Shown: positions 46,533-55,833, counted from the stretch's first letter. The stretch: 64,000 bases of DNA from Arthrobacter sp. 35W (GCF_000482545.1 NZ_KI519454.1:744001-808000), one strand, 5' to 3'. The notes: generated by a model not told the origin, from the letters alone. Numbers and translations: made by a program.

Positions 46533-48344
46533 CTAGACGGGCCGGCGGGCCGAGTAGATCTCCTCGACCACCGTGTCAAAGTCCTTCAGGACCTGGGCGC
46601 GCTTGATCTTCATCGAGGGGGTCAGATGGCCCGAGCCCTCCGTGAAGTCGATCGGCACAATGCGGAAGGACTTGATGGCCTCGGCCTGGGAGACAGACTG
46701 GTTTGCCTTGTCGATGACCCGCTGCACCGCCGTGGTGATGGTGGGATGCGTAGCTGCCTCGGCGACGGTGATGGAGGCGGACAGCCCGTGGTGTTCGGCC
46801 CACTTGGGCAGCGCCTCCTCGTCCAGGGTGATCAGGGCAGCGATGAATGGGCGGGCATCGCCCAGCACCAGGCACTGGGAGACCAGGGCATCGGCGCGGA
46901 TCTGGTCCTCCAGCAGGGCCGGGACGACGTTCTTGCCGCTGGCCGTGACGATGATTTCCTTCTTGCGGCCGGTGATCTTCAGGAAGCCGTCGCTGTCGAG
47001 CTGGCCGATGTCGCCGGTGCGGAACCACCCGTCGACAAAGGTGTCCTCGGTCAGATCGGGGCGGCCGAAGTAGCCACGCATCACGCAGACACCCTTGGCA
47101 AGGATCTCACCGTCGTCGGCAATCCGCACGGCATTGCCCGGCAGCGGTGTGCCCACGGTGCCGATCCGGATCTTGTCCGGCCTGTTGACCGAGATCGGTG
47201 CCGTGGTCTCCGTCAGGCCGTAGCCCTCCAGGATCTGCAGTCCGATGCCCTGGAAGAAGTGGCCCAGGCGCTCGCCCAGCGGCCCGCCGCCGGAGACGGC
47301 GTGGCGGATGTTCCCGCCCATGGCGTTGCGCAGCTTGACGTAGACCAGCTTGTCGAAGAGGAAGTGCTTGGCCTTCAGCACCAGCGGCACGGAGCCGTTC
47401 TGCTTGGCCTTGGAGTAGGCGATGGCGGTGCTTGCGGCGGCGGCGAAGATCTTGCCCTTGCCCTCGCCTTCGGCCTTGAGCGCGGCGGAGTTGTAGACCT
47501 TCTCGAACACGCGCGGCACGGCCAGGATGAACGTCGGCTTGAAGCTCTGCAGGTCCTCCAGCAGGTGCTTGATGTCCGGGGTGTGCCCCACCTTGGCGCC
47601 GGCGGCAACGGCCAGCACGGAGATGTAGCGGGCAAAGACGTGGGCCAGCGGCAGGAACATGATGGTCTGCGAACCCTGCTGGACCACATCGCCCAGCACC
47701 GCCAGGGCGTTGTCGGAGAGCTCCACAAAGTTGCTGTGGGTCAGTTCGCAGCCCTTGGGGCGGCCGGTGGTGCCGGAGGTGTAGATGATGGTGGCGACGT
47801 CGTCCAGACCGGCGCTGCTGCGGCGGGACTCCAGCTCCTCATCCGGAACGCCCAGCCCTGCCTCGCGCAGCACGTCCAGACCGGAGCCCTCGAGCTGCCA
47901 AACGTGGGCGAGGGCTGTGAGGCCCTCCGTGTGGGCGGCCTGGCGGATCACGTTTTCGTGGGAGCCGGTTTCGCCAAAGGCCGCGACGGCGCCTGAGTCA
48001 CCCAGGTTCCAGGCCACCTGGCTGGGGGAGGAGGTCTCGTAGATCGGCACGGAGACGGCGCCGGCAAACCAGATAGCGAAGTCCACCAGGGACCATTCGT
48101 AGCGTGTGCGGGCCATGATGCCCACGCGGTCCCCCACGCCAACGCCGGAGGCGATGAGACCCTTGGCCAGGGCGGCGACATCCTGGTGGAATTCCTTGGC
48201 CGAGATGTCCACCCAGACGTTGTCCTCGTTGCGGCGGGAGAAGAGGGCGGGGTTCGCCGGGTTCCGGGACTGGCGCAGCACCAGGTCGGTGGTGTTCATG
48301 GTCCGGGGACTGGAAACGGCGGCCGGAACGGAAAATTCTCGCAC
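46533..48344 (-). CDS. Long-chain fatty-acid-CoA ligase (FadD15-like)
   Basis: Acyl-activating enzyme of 603 residues. AMP-binding P-loop TIIYTSGTTGRPKGCELTHSN, EGYGLTETTAPISVN, FRTGDIGQLDSDGFLKITGRKKEIIVTASGKNV and the C-terminal lysine region SMKIKRAQV. It resembles FACL/FAA1-type long-chain ligases, and Rv2187 in the equivalent mycobacterial position. The GTG at 48344 has AAGGAG six bases upstream. It activates fatty acids for degradation or lipid synthesis. Confidence 0.93.
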   Translation of the reverse strand: MREFSVPAAVSSPRTMNTTDLVLRQSRNPANPALFSRRNEDNVWVDISAKEFHQDVAALAKGLIASGVGVGDRVGIMARTRYEWSLVDFAIWFAGAVSVPIYETSSPSQVAWNLGDSGAVAAFGETGSHENVIRQAAHTEGLTALAHVWQLEGSGLDVLREAGLGVPDEELESRRSSAGLDDVATIIYTSGTTGRPKGCELTHSNFVELSDNALAVLGDVVQQGSQTIMFLPLAHVFARYISVLAVAAGAKVGHTPDIKHLLEDLQSFKPTFILAVPRVFEKVYNSAALKAEGEGKGKIFAAAASTAIAYSKAKQNGSVPLVLKAKHFLFDKLVYVKLRNAMGGNIRHAVSGGGPLGERLGHFFQGIGLQILEGYGLTETTAPISVNRPDKIRIGTVGTPLPGNAVRIADDGEILAKGVCVMRGYFGRPDLTEDTFVDGWFRTGDIGQLDSDGFLKITGRKKEIIVTASGKNVVPALLEDQIRADALVSQCLVLGDARPFIAALITLDEEALPKWAEHHGLSASITVAEAATHPTITTAVQRVIDKANQSVSQAEAIKSFRIVPIDFTEGSGHLTPSMKIKRAQVLKDFDTVVEEIYSARRPV

Positions 48345-48427
48345 GATAGCTCCTTCGATACCTGGGGCGATAAGGACTTGGCCCTAACTCTATAGCGGAG
48401 CCCGGGCCCGGTGGCGTCACCGCTATA

Positions 48428-48441
48428 TTACTCGTCAGTAA
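48428..48441 (-). promoter_or_regulatory. Candidate operator upstream of the fatty-acid-CoA ligase
   Basis: Perfect palindrome TTACT-CGTC-AGTAA about 85 bp before the ligase start and about 45-55 bp above a TATAGA -10 (48389-48394, minus strand). Size and symmetry suit a TetR-type lipid regulator; the regulator is not in the window. Confidence 0.4.
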
Positions 48442-48520
48442 CATTAGGCGGAGAGGGGCCGATCCTCCAAGTGAGCCACGCCACACCAGGGGGTGGGTGG
48501 CGGCTCGTTAGACTGGCCCA

Positions 48521-49585
48521 ATGCCCCGCCACAGCACCGATCCCTCCGCCCGCGCACTCCAGGGGGCCCGGCTGCGCCCGCGGCTGCGCGCCATCGCCCG
48601 CCCCTCGGGGAGGGGGTCGCATGCGCGGACGGCCCGGGCGGCACTGGCAATCGGCATCGACATCGGCGGCACCAAGGTGGCCGCCGGCGTCGTCGATCCC
48701 CAGGGGAAGGTGCTGGCCCAGCTGCGCCGCCCCACCCCCGGCCGGGACCCCCGCGCGGTGGAGGAGACCATCGCCGCCCTGGTGCGCGAGCTGGCCGGGG
48801 AGTTCCATGTGGCCAGCGTGGGCATTGGCGCCGCAGGCTGGATGGACCGCGCCTCAAGCACAGTGATCTTTTCCCCGCATCTGGCCTGGCGCAATGAACC
48901 GCTGCGCGACAACCTCCAGCGCGTGCTCCGCCGCCGTGTGGTGCTGGCCAATGACGCCGACGCCGCCGGCTGGGCCGAGTGGCGCTTCGGCGCCGGCCGG
49001 GGCCAGGAGCGCCTCGTCTGCCTCACATTGGGCACGGGCATCGGCGGCTCCATGGTGAACGACGGCGTGCTGGAGCGCGGGAGCTTCGGCCTGGCTGGGG
49101 AATTCGGCCACCAGGTGGTGGTGCCGGGCGGGCACCGCTGCGAGTGCGGCAACCGCGGCTGCTGGGAGCAGTACGCCTCGGGCAACGCCCTGGGCCGCGA
49201 GGCGCGCGGACTGGCCCGTGCCGGTTCGCCCGTGGCGCAGGCGCTTCTGGCCGCTGTGGGAGGCGATCCGGGCGCGATCACCGGGGCACTGGTGACGGAG
49301 CTGGCGCTGGCCGGGGATCCGGCCAGCGCCGATCTGGTGCACGATGTGGGCCACTGGCTGGGGCTGGGCATGGCCAACCTTGCCGCCGCCCTGGATCCCG
49401 GCATGTTTGTGGTCGGTGGAGGACTGGGTGCCGCCGGCGAGCTGCTGCTCGGACCGGCCCGCGAGGCCTACGCCCGCAATCTGACCGGCCGCGGCTTTCG
49501 GCCGCTGGCCGCCATCAGCGGTGCGCTGCTGGGGCCCGACGCCGGACTGGTCGGCGCCGCGGACCTCTCCAGGCTGCGCCGCTAG
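48521..49585 (+). CDS. ROK-family sugar kinase, probable glucokinase
   Basis: 354 residues. A basic N-terminal extension of about 40 precedes ATP-binding AIGIDIGGTKVAAGVVD; substrate motif LANDADAAGWAEWRFGAG; LGTGIGGSMVNDG; GEFGHQVVVPGGHRCECGNRGCWEQYASG, the zinc-binding ROK signature. No helix-turn-helix is present, so it is an enzyme rather than a repressor; glucose or polyphosphate glucokinase activity is likely. The ATG is exactly six bases downstream of TAGACT (48509-48514), suggesting a leaderless mRNA. Confidence 0.88.
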   Translation: MPRHSTDPSARALQGARLRPRLRAIARPSGRGSHARTARAALAIGIDIGGTKVAAGVVDPQGKVLAQLRRPTPGRDPRAVEETIAALVRELAGEFHVASVGIGAAGWMDRASSTVIFSPHLAWRNEPLRDNLQRVLRRRVVLANDADAAGWAEWRFGAGRGQERLVCLTLGTGIGGSMVNDGVLERGSFGLAGEFGHQVVVPGGHRCECGNRGCWEQYASGNALGREARGLARAGSPVAQALLAAVGGDPGAITGALVTELALAGDPASADLVHDVGHWLGLGMANLAAALDPGMFVVGGGLGAAGELLLGPAREAYARNLTGRGFRPLAAISGALLGPDAGLVGAADLSRLRR

Positions 49586-49599
49586 CCGGCGGTTCCGGG

Positions 49600-50112
49600 C
49601 TAGACCACGGCCCCGTCATCGCCGTCGTCCTCGCGGTGGCTGGGCAGCCGGTACACCAGGTAGCCCGCGCAGGCCACAAAGGCCACGATGATGCCCACCA
49701 CCACGACCAGCGGGGCGCTGCGCCACAGCAGGGCCGTCAGCAGCAGGGCGATGGGTCCGCCGGCGGCGCCGATCCAGGCCAGCACCACGGCCGGCTCGCC
49801 GCTGCCCAGGGGCGGCGGTTCGGGCGGGACGAATTCGCCGTCGTCCTCCTGCGCTTCGTAGTCGCGCGGGCCAAAGAGCGGCAGCTGGCCCTCCACATGG
49901 ACCATCGGCGCGGAGGCCTCCGGCACGTCGTCGGCGTCATGGCCGTCCAGAGCGGCCGTGCCGGGCTGGGCGGGGCTGGGCAGCACATCGTCCTCGGCCG
50001 GCCCCAGCCCGCTGTCGGTGGCCTCGAGGCGGGCCACAAGATCGCGCCAGACGGCGTCGTCGTTGCCCTCCGCGGAGGGATCGGACTGGTTTGGTTCAGG
50101 CTGATTGACCAC
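49600..50112 (-). CDS. Hypothetical membrane protein with acidic N-terminal domain
   Basis: 170 residues; no recognised family. Acidic, Pro-rich N-terminal 110 (VWRDLVARLEATDSG, GQLPLFGPRDYEAQEDDGEFVPPEPPPL) and two C-terminal TM helices (VLAWIGAAGGPIALLLTALLW; LVVVVGIIVAFVACAGYLVY) ending in an acidic tail. The GTG at 50112 has AGGAAG seven bases upstream and overlaps the esterase stop by 17 bases, so the two are co-translated. Similar proteins accompany this esterase in Arthrobacter-type genomes; function unknown. Confidence 0.8.
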   Translation of the reverse strand: MVNQPEPNQSDPSAEGNDDAVWRDLVARLEATDSGLGPAEDDVLPSPAQPGTAALDGHDADDVPEASAPMVHVEGQLPLFGPRDYEAQEDDGEFVPPEPPPLGSGEPAVVLAWIGAAGGPIALLLTALLWRSAPLVVVVGIIVAFVACAGYLVYRLPSHREDDGDDGAVV

Positions 50113-50851
50113 CGGCGTGCTTCCTGAAGAATGCGGCTGACTCGGCGAAGATCTTCGGCGCGTCATTGTCCATGGTGGCCACGTGGTAGCTGTTGGGCAG
50201 TGGCACGACCGTCAAATCCTTCGTGCCGATGCGCGACTTGATGGCGTCCACGCTGGAATCCGGGACCACGCGGTCCACCGTGGAGCGGAACACCACCGTG
50301 GGGGCCGTGACCTTGGGCAGGCCCTCCACCGTGTCCGCAAAGAGCTTGGAGAGCTGGTGGACGGAGGCGACGGGTGTGCGGTCGTAGGCGCCCTCCGTCA
50401 CCCCCGGGGCCTTGATGTCATCGCCAATGGCCGGGACGCTCTTGACCACGTACTTGAGCAGGCCGGAGATCTTGGCGCGCTTGTCCGAGAACGTCAGCCC
50501 GGGATTGACGACGGCGACGCCGGCCACCGGGTGGTGCTCGGCCACGCGCAGGGCCAGCGCCCCGCCCATGGAGAGCCCCGCCGTGAAGACAACGTCGCAG
50601 CGGTCCGCGAGCTCCAGGTAGGCGGCCTCAAAGTCGGAGTACCAGCGCTGCCACGGCGTGCGGGCCATCTCCTGCCAGTGGGTGCCATGCCCGGCCAACA
50701 GGGGAAGGTTGACGGCAAAGCCCTCCGCGGCCAGATACTCCGCCCATCCGCGCATGCTCTGCGGGGAGGAGGTGAAGCCGTGCGAAATGGCCACACCCAC
50801 CCTGGCAAGATCCCCATGTCCTGCACTGGTAAACGGCTGCGCTGAAGTCAT
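50096..50851 (-). CDS. Carboxylesterase / alpha-beta hydrolase, Est30-like
   Basis: 251 residues. Nucleophile elbow GLSMGG with Ser94, Asp193 in STVDRVV and His223 in NSYHVAT form a triad at the same numbering as Geobacillus Est30; HGFTSSP forms the oxyanion loop. It probably hydrolyses short- to medium-chain esters or monoacylglycerol in the cytoplasm. GGAGG precedes the ATG at 50851. It is divergent from an acyltransferase, consistent with lipid turnover. Confidence 0.9.
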   Translation of the reverse strand: MTSAQPFTSAGHGDLARVGVAISHGFTSSPQSMRGWAEYLAAEGFAVNLPLLAGHGTHWQEMARTPWQRWYSDFEAAYLELADRCDVVFTAGLSMGGALALRVAEHHPVAGVAVVNPGLTFSDKRAKISGLLKYVVKSVPAIGDDIKAPGVTEGAYDRTPVASVHQLSKLFADTVEGLPKVTAPTVVFRSTVDRVVPDSSVDAIKSRIGTKDLTVVPLPNSYHVATMDNDAPKIFAESAAFFRKHAGGQSA

Positions 50852-50995
50852 TGGTCCTCCGTTGAGGTTCATTGGATCGAGCGGCCCATCGTGCCGCTCA
50901 TGGACCCGTTTCTCACTAGAGTAATCTGGAACCGATCCGCCGGTGTGGATCAGGGCCTGCGTGCGCGGGTCCGGGTCGCAGAAGGGAAACTCCAC

Positions 50996-51973
50996 GTGTT
51001 CTATTGGGTGATGAAGAAGATCTTCCTGGGTCCGATTCTCAAACTGCTCTTCCGGCCCTGGATCAAGGGTCTGGACAATGTTCCGGTGGACGGCCCGGCC
51101 GTGCTGGCGAGCAACCACTTGTCCTTCTCCGATTCCATATTCATGCCCCTGATGGTGCCCCGCCCGGTGGTCTTTTTGGCCAAGAGCGAATACTTCACCG
51201 GCAAGGGGCTCAAGGGCCGCGCGGTGGCGATGTTCTTCCGGCTGACCAACCAGCTGCCGATGGACCGTTCCGGGGGAGCGGCCTCGGCCAATTCGCTGGA
51301 TTCCGGTCTGGATGTGCTGCGCAACGGCGGGCTGCTGGGGATCTACCCCGAGGGCACGCGCAGCCCCGACGGACGCCTCTACCGGGGCAAGGTGGGTGTG
51401 GCCAAGCTGGTGCTCAAGGCCAATGTGCCGGTGATCCCGGTGGCCATGATCGGCACCGACAAGGTCCAGCCGATCGGCCGCCGCATCCCCAACATCCGCC
51501 GCCTGGGCATCATCTTTGGCGAACCGATGGACTTCAGCCGGTACAAGGGCTTGGAGGATGACAGGTTTGTCCAGCGCTCCGTGACGGATGAGATCATGTA
51601 TGAACTCATGCGGCTCTCGGGCCAGGAATACGTGGACGCCTACGCCAGCACCGTCAAGGAAAAGCTGGCCGCGAAGAAGGCCGCCCCGGCGGCCGAGTCC
51701 ACCGCCGGCGTCCGCATCGATCCGGGCCCCACCGCCGTCAAGCCCGGCACCGTGACGGTCATTGGCCACCCCAAGACGGCTGCTGCCGTTGCCGATGGCC
51801 ATGCCGGCGGCGCCGCTGCCCAGCAGGCTGCCGGCCAGTCACCCGCTCAGACCGGTGGAGACGCCGATCCGGCGGCTGCGGCCGCCGCCCCGGAGGCGAT
51901 CCTGCTCGAGGGCGACCAGCTGGCCCAGCGGGTGAAGGACGACGCCGTAGAGGGTGACGGCGTCCAAAGCTAA
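50996..51973 (+). CDS. Lysophospholipid acyltransferase (PlsC family), long C-terminal tail
   Basis: About 325 residues. NHLSFSD (NHX4D), IYPEGTRSPDGRLYRGKVGVAKLVL and VIPVAMIGTDKVQP are intact. The last 90 residues are Ala/Pro-rich and probably disordered. The GTG at 50996 (VFYWVMKK) fits the usual N-terminus of this actinobacterial group, with AAGGG about ten bases upstream; the longer frame to 50891 has no such support. By position it resembles Rv2182c. It would acylate lysophosphatidate or a related lipid. Confidence 0.88.
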   Translation: MFYWVMKKIFLGPILKLLFRPWIKGLDNVPVDGPAVLASNHLSFSDSIFMPLMVPRPVVFLAKSEYFTGKGLKGRAVAMFFRLTNQLPMDRSGGAASANSLDSGLDVLRNGGLLGIYPEGTRSPDGRLYRGKVGVAKLVLKANVPVIPVAMIGTDKVQPIGRRIPNIRRLGIIFGEPMDFSRYKGLEDDRFVQRSVTDEIMYELMRLSGQEYVDAYASTVKEKLAAKKAAPAAESTAGVRIDPGPTAVKPGTVTVIGHPKTAAAVADGHAGGAAAQQAAGQSPAQTGGDADPAAAAAAPEAILLEGDQLAQRVKDDAVEGDGVQS

Positions 51974-52045
51974 TGTGACGGCGGCCGGGGAATCCATTAC
52001 GGCCCGGCCGTCACCGCATTGGCCAGCAGGAACTAGGCTGGAGGG

Positions 52046-53446
52046 GTGACTGATCTATCAACTTCCGCCCAGCAAATTCCTGCCAGTGGAGCCTTCCCCT
52101 CCAACCCCGGAGCCGCCAACTACCCCGGTCTCGACGACTGGCGCCAGCTGCCCATCGCGCAGCAGCCCACCTGGTCGGACCCCAAGGTGTACGAGGCCTC
52201 CGTCAAGGAGCTCTCCATTCTGCCTCCGCTGGTCTTTGCCGGCGAGGTCGACATTCTGCGCAGCCGGCTTGCCCAGGCCGCACAGGGCAAGGCCTTCCTG
52301 CTGCAGGGCGGCGACTGCGCCGAGACCTTTGAGGGTGCCACCGCGGACAGGATCTCTGCGCGTGTGAAGACCATCCTGCAGATGGCAGTGGTGCTGACGT
52401 ACGGTGCCTCCATGCCCGTCATCAAGATGGGCCGCATGGCCGGCCAGTTCGCCAAGCCGCGCTCCTCCAACGATGAGACGCGCGACGGCGTGACCCTGCC
52501 CGCCTTCCGCGGCGACATCGTCAACGGCTACGAGTTCACCCCGGAATCCCGCGCCCACGATGCCTCGCGCATGCTGAAGGCCTACCACACCTCCGCCTCG
52601 ACGCTGAACCTGATCCGCGCGTTCACCACCGGTGGATTTGCCGATCTGCGCGCCGTGCACCTGTGGAACAAGGGCTTCACGTCCAACCCGGCACACGCCC
52701 GCTACGAGTCCCTCGCCAAGGACATCGACCGGGCCATCAAGTTCATGGAATCCTGCGGTGCGGACTTTGAGGCGCTCAAGCGCGTGGAGTTCTTCGCCAG
52801 CCACGAGGCGCTGCTGCTGGACTACGAGCGGGCGCTGACCCGCATCGACTCCCGCACCGGCCTGCCCTACGACACCTCCGGCCACTTCCTGTGGATCGGT
52901 GAGCGCACCCGCGAGCTGGACGGCGCCCACGTGGACTACCTCTCCCGCGTCCGCAACCCGATCGGTGTGAAGCTTGGCCCGGGCACCAGCGGAGACGACG
53001 CCCTGCGCCTGATCGACAAGCTGGACCCGGAGCGCGAGCCCGGCCGCCTGACGTTCATCACCCGCATGGGCGCGAAGAACATCCGCGAGAAGCTGCCGCC
53101 GCTGGTGGAGAAGGTCACAGCCTCCGGCGCCCAGGTTCTGTGGGTGACTGACCCGATGCACGGCAACACCGTGACGTCCCCGAACGGCTACAAGACCCGC
53201 AACTTCGACGACGTGATCGACGAGGTCCGCGGCTTCTTCGAGGTGCACCAGGGCCTGGGGACCTTCCCGGGTGGTCTGCACGTGGAGATGACGGGCGACG
53301 ACGTTGCCGAGTGCCTGGGCGGTGCTGACCCGGTGGACCAGGAAGCGTTCCTGACCCGCTACGAGTCGGTCTGCGATCCGCGCCTGAACCACATGCAGTC
53401 GCTGGAGATGGCGTTCCTCGTGGCGGGCTCGCTCGCCAAGCGCTAG
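52046..53446 (+). CDS. aroG: 3-deoxy-7-phosphoheptulonate synthase, class II
   Basis: First enzyme of the shikimate pathway, 466 residues, plant/actinobacterial class II type. LLQGGDCAETFEGATADRI, KMGRMAGQFAKPRSS, SHEALLLDYE, GERTRELDGAHVDYLSRVRNPIGVKLGP and WVTDPMHGNTVTSPNGYKTR carry the metal- and substrate-binding residues. The GTG at 52046 follows TAGGCT (52034-52039) by exactly six bases, suggesting a leaderless mRNA; the GGAGG in between is too close to serve as a normal Shine-Dalgarno. Confidence 0.96.
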   Translation: MTDLSTSAQQIPASGAFPSNPGAANYPGLDDWRQLPIAQQPTWSDPKVYEASVKELSILPPLVFAGEVDILRSRLAQAAQGKAFLLQGGDCAETFEGATADRISARVKTILQMAVVLTYGASMPVIKMGRMAGQFAKPRSSNDETRDGVTLPAFRGDIVNGYEFTPESRAHDASRMLKAYHTSASTLNLIRAFTTGGFADLRAVHLWNKGFTSNPAHARYESLAKDIDRAIKFMESCGADFEALKRVEFFASHEALLLDYERALTRIDSRTGLPYDTSGHFLWIGERTRELDGAHVDYLSRVRNPIGVKLGPGTSGDDALRLIDKLDPEREPGRLTFITRMGAKNIREKLPPLVEKVTASGAQVLWVTDPMHGNTVTSPNGYKTRNFDDVIDEVRGFFEVHQGLGTFPGGLHVEMTGDDVAECLGGADPVDQEAFLTRYESVCDPRLNHMQSLEMAFLVAGSLAKR

Positions 53447-53465
53447 TCCTCTACGCCCCGCTTTC

Positions 53466-53641
53466 GCGGCACAGAGGTGCCCGCCCGTCCCCGGCTGCTC
53501 CCAGTGCTCGCAAGCTCGCACCGGGTCCCTCGCAGCCGTGGGCCCCTCGCAGACGCCCGAAAGGGTACTGCCGAGGGCCCCGAGCCGAGCTTGCGAGGCT
53601 TGGGTAGGCAGGAGCCGTGCTCCCGGCACCCTCTGCGCCGC
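53466..53641. repeat. Long imperfect inverted repeat between aroG and pknL
   Basis: Arms of about 70 bases read GCGGCACAGAGGTGCC ... CTCGCAAGCTCG ... CCCTCG on the left (53466-53541) and their imperfect complement on the right (53575-53641; CGAGCTTGCGAGG, GGCACCCTCTGCGCCGC). The stretch is non-coding in every frame I trust and would fold into one long hairpin. It could be a decayed repeat element or an RNA structure. Confidence 0.5.
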
Positions 53642-53654
53642 TGCAGCGTGGCCT

Positions 53655-53706
53655 AGACAAGTGAAGGCCCCTCGCCGATTCTCGGCTGAGGGGCCTTCAC
53701 TTGTCT
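53655..53706. terminator. Bidirectional terminator between aroG and pknL
   Basis: AGACAAGTGAAGGCCCCTC plus GCCGA pair with TCGGC and GAGGGGCCTTCACTTGTCT around a TTC loop; about 24 bp with one bulged base. It serves both convergent genes, though the T tract is weak. Confidence 0.75.
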
Positions 53707-53717
53707 GGAATCTGGAC

Positions 53718-55805
53718 CTAGACGACGGTGAGGGTGATGGTGCTGCCTTCGGGGACTTCTTTGTTGACGGGGCTTTGGTCTCGGACGGTGCCGAAGAAGC
53801 CGCCGAGGATTTCCTTCTTTTCGACGACGAAGCCGAGGGCCTTCAGCTCGGCTTCGGCGGCACCCACCTGCTTGCCGATGAAGCTGGGGACGGCGACCAT
53901 GCGGGGGCCCTTGGAGACGGTGAGGGTGACCTTGCCGCCCTTGGTGAGGGTTCCGGTGGCCGGGTCCTGGGCCAGCACGACGCCGGCCGGAACGGTCTTG
54001 TCGAAGACATCCGGGGCGTACGCTGCCGCCAGCCCCGCGTCGGCGAGGGCCTTGGCCGCGGCGTCCTTCGTCTGGCCCACCACTGTGGGAACGGCGATCG
54101 GCGTCGGGCCCTTGGACACGATGACGTTGACGGGGGTGCCGCTGCGCGTTTGGGCCGCTGGGGCGGGGCTCTGCACCAGTACGATGCCTGCCGCGATGGC
54201 CTCGTCGAATTGCTCGGTGACGGTGCCCAGCGCCATGTTTCCCGCGGCAAGGGCGGCCGTGGCGGCGTCGAGCTTTTGGCCCGTGATGGTCGGTACGGGG
54301 TAGAGGACCGGGCCCTTGGAGACCAGCAGCGTTACGGGTTGAAACCTACGCTGCTCCGTCGCTGGCCCCGGCTCGGTCGTCACCACCAGGCCCTGCGCCG
54401 TCTCCTCATCGAAGACGTCCTTGATGCTGGCGCTGAAGCCCTGTGCACTCAGTGCCGCCTGTGCCTCGGCGACGGTTTTGTTGCCCACGTCGGGCACGGC
54501 CGCGAGGGCGCCGGGGCCCATGCCGAAGAACCAGCCGGCACTGGCGCCCAGAATGGCCAGCGCCAGCACAATGGCCAGCCAGATGGCGCCGCGGCGGCGG
54601 GGATGGCCCTTGCCCAGCGTTTTGGTGGGCACGGCTGCGGCCTTGGCCCGGGCCTTGTCCTGGGCCTTTGTCAGGCGGCGTGCCTCGCGCTTGCTGCCGT
54701 GGTGCGCCACCTCGGGCTCCGTTTCGGAGTCTTCAGGGATGTACAGCTGGGAGGCAGCCGGCATCACGGTGGTGTGGTTCGCCCTGCGGTCCACAAATTC
54801 GGTGGGGGAGGACAGCGCCTCGTTGATCCGACCCAGGGCCTCCGTGCGCGTCCCCAGGGCCTCGGTCCGCTGCCCCAGCGCCTCGGTGCGCTGGCCGGGA
54901 AGGGTGGCCACGCCGCCGTCGCCGCGGTTCTTGGCGCCGGCCGGCACAAAGTCCAGTGCGGCGTCGTCCAGCGTGGCGCGCATGTGGCGCAGATCCTCCA
55001 GCAGGGCGTGGCCATCGGCCGGGCGGTCCTCCGGGAGCTTTTCCGTGCAGCAGCGCACCAGCTCGTCCAGATCGGGCGAGAGGCCCGGCAGCGCATCGGA
55101 GGGGACCGGCATGGTGCCCGTGACATGCTGCATGGCCACCTGGATGGGCATTTCGCCGCGGAAGGGCTGCTGCCCCGTCAACATCTCGTACAGCATGATG
55201 CCCACGGAGTAGATGTCCGAGCGGGCGTCGGCATACTGGCCGTTCATCAATTCGGGGGACAGGTAGGCGACGGTGCCGATCAATGTGGCAGTGCTCGTCG
55301 TCGTCGTGACGGCGCGGGCCAGGCCGAAGTCGCCGATCTTGATCCGGCCGTCGTTGGAGAGCAGCACGTTCTCCGGCTTGACGTCGCGGTGCACCAGCCC
55401 GGCGGCGTGGGCGGCGCCGAGGCCCTCCACGATTGCGTCCAGGTAGCGCAGGGCCTCGCGGGGCGTGAAGGCTCCGCGGGCCTCAAGCTCGTCCCGCAGG
55501 GTGTGTCCGGGAACGAACTCCATCACCAGATAGGCCAGCTGGCCGTTGTACGCCTGGTCGAACATGCTCACCACATGCGGGTGCGACAGCTGGGCTGCGG
55601 CCTGGGCCTCGCGCTGGAGCCGGGCCACGAAATTCTCGTCCAGGGCCAGGTGCGGATGGAGCACCTTGAGGGCCACATTCCGGTTCAGCCGCAGATCCTT
55701 GGCGAGGTAGACGGTGGACATGCCACCGCGCGCCACCTTGGACAGGACAAGGTAGCGGGTGTCTACTGTTGAGCCCACGAGGGGATCGGAGGGGTGTTCA
55801 TGCAC
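53718..55805 (-). CDS. pknL: PASTA-domain serine/threonine kinase (PknL ortholog by position)
   Basis: Membrane kinase of 695 residues. Kinase domain (about 17-275): KVARGGMSTVYLA, Lys47, HRDVKPEN with Asp141, DFG at 159-161, Thr-rich activation loop TTTTSTATLIGT, and APE-like SPE. Juxtamembrane 285-405 contains four tandem heptads G-x-R/I-x-EAL (304-331). TM at 408-428, then four extracytoplasmic PASTA repeats (436-695), which bind peptidoglycan fragments in related kinases. The Rv2175c-type substrate is encoded two genes away. The GTG at 55805 lies six bases after TAATAT (55812-55817), so translation is probably leaderless. Confidence 0.93.
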   Translation of the reverse strand: MHEHPSDPLVGSTVDTRYLVLSKVARGGMSTVYLAKDLRLNRNVALKVLHPHLALDENFVARLQREAQAAAQLSHPHVVSMFDQAYNGQLAYLVMEFVPGHTLRDELEARGAFTPREALRYLDAIVEGLGAAHAAGLVHRDVKPENVLLSNDGRIKIGDFGLARAVTTTTSTATLIGTVAYLSPELMNGQYADARSDIYSVGIMLYEMLTGQQPFRGEMPIQVAMQHVTGTMPVPSDALPGLSPDLDELVRCCTEKLPEDRPADGHALLEDLRHMRATLDDAALDFVPAGAKNRGDGGVATLPGQRTEALGQRTEALGTRTEALGRINEALSSPTEFVDRRANHTTVMPAASQLYIPEDSETEPEVAHHGSKREARRLTKAQDKARAKAAAVPTKTLGKGHPRRRGAIWLAIVLALAILGASAGWFFGMGPGALAAVPDVGNKTVAEAQAALSAQGFSASIKDVFDEETAQGLVVTTEPGPATEQRRFQPVTLLVSKGPVLYPVPTITGQKLDAATAALAAGNMALGTVTEQFDEAIAAGIVLVQSPAPAAQTRSGTPVNVIVSKGPTPIAVPTVVGQTKDAAAKALADAGLAAAYAPDVFDKTVPAGVVLAQDPATGTLTKGGKVTLTVSKGPRMVAVPSFIGKQVGAAEAELKALGFVVEKKEILGGFFGTVRDQSPVNKEVPEGSTITLTVV

Positions 55806-55833
55806 CCTTCGATATTAGGCGGTGAAACGAAAA

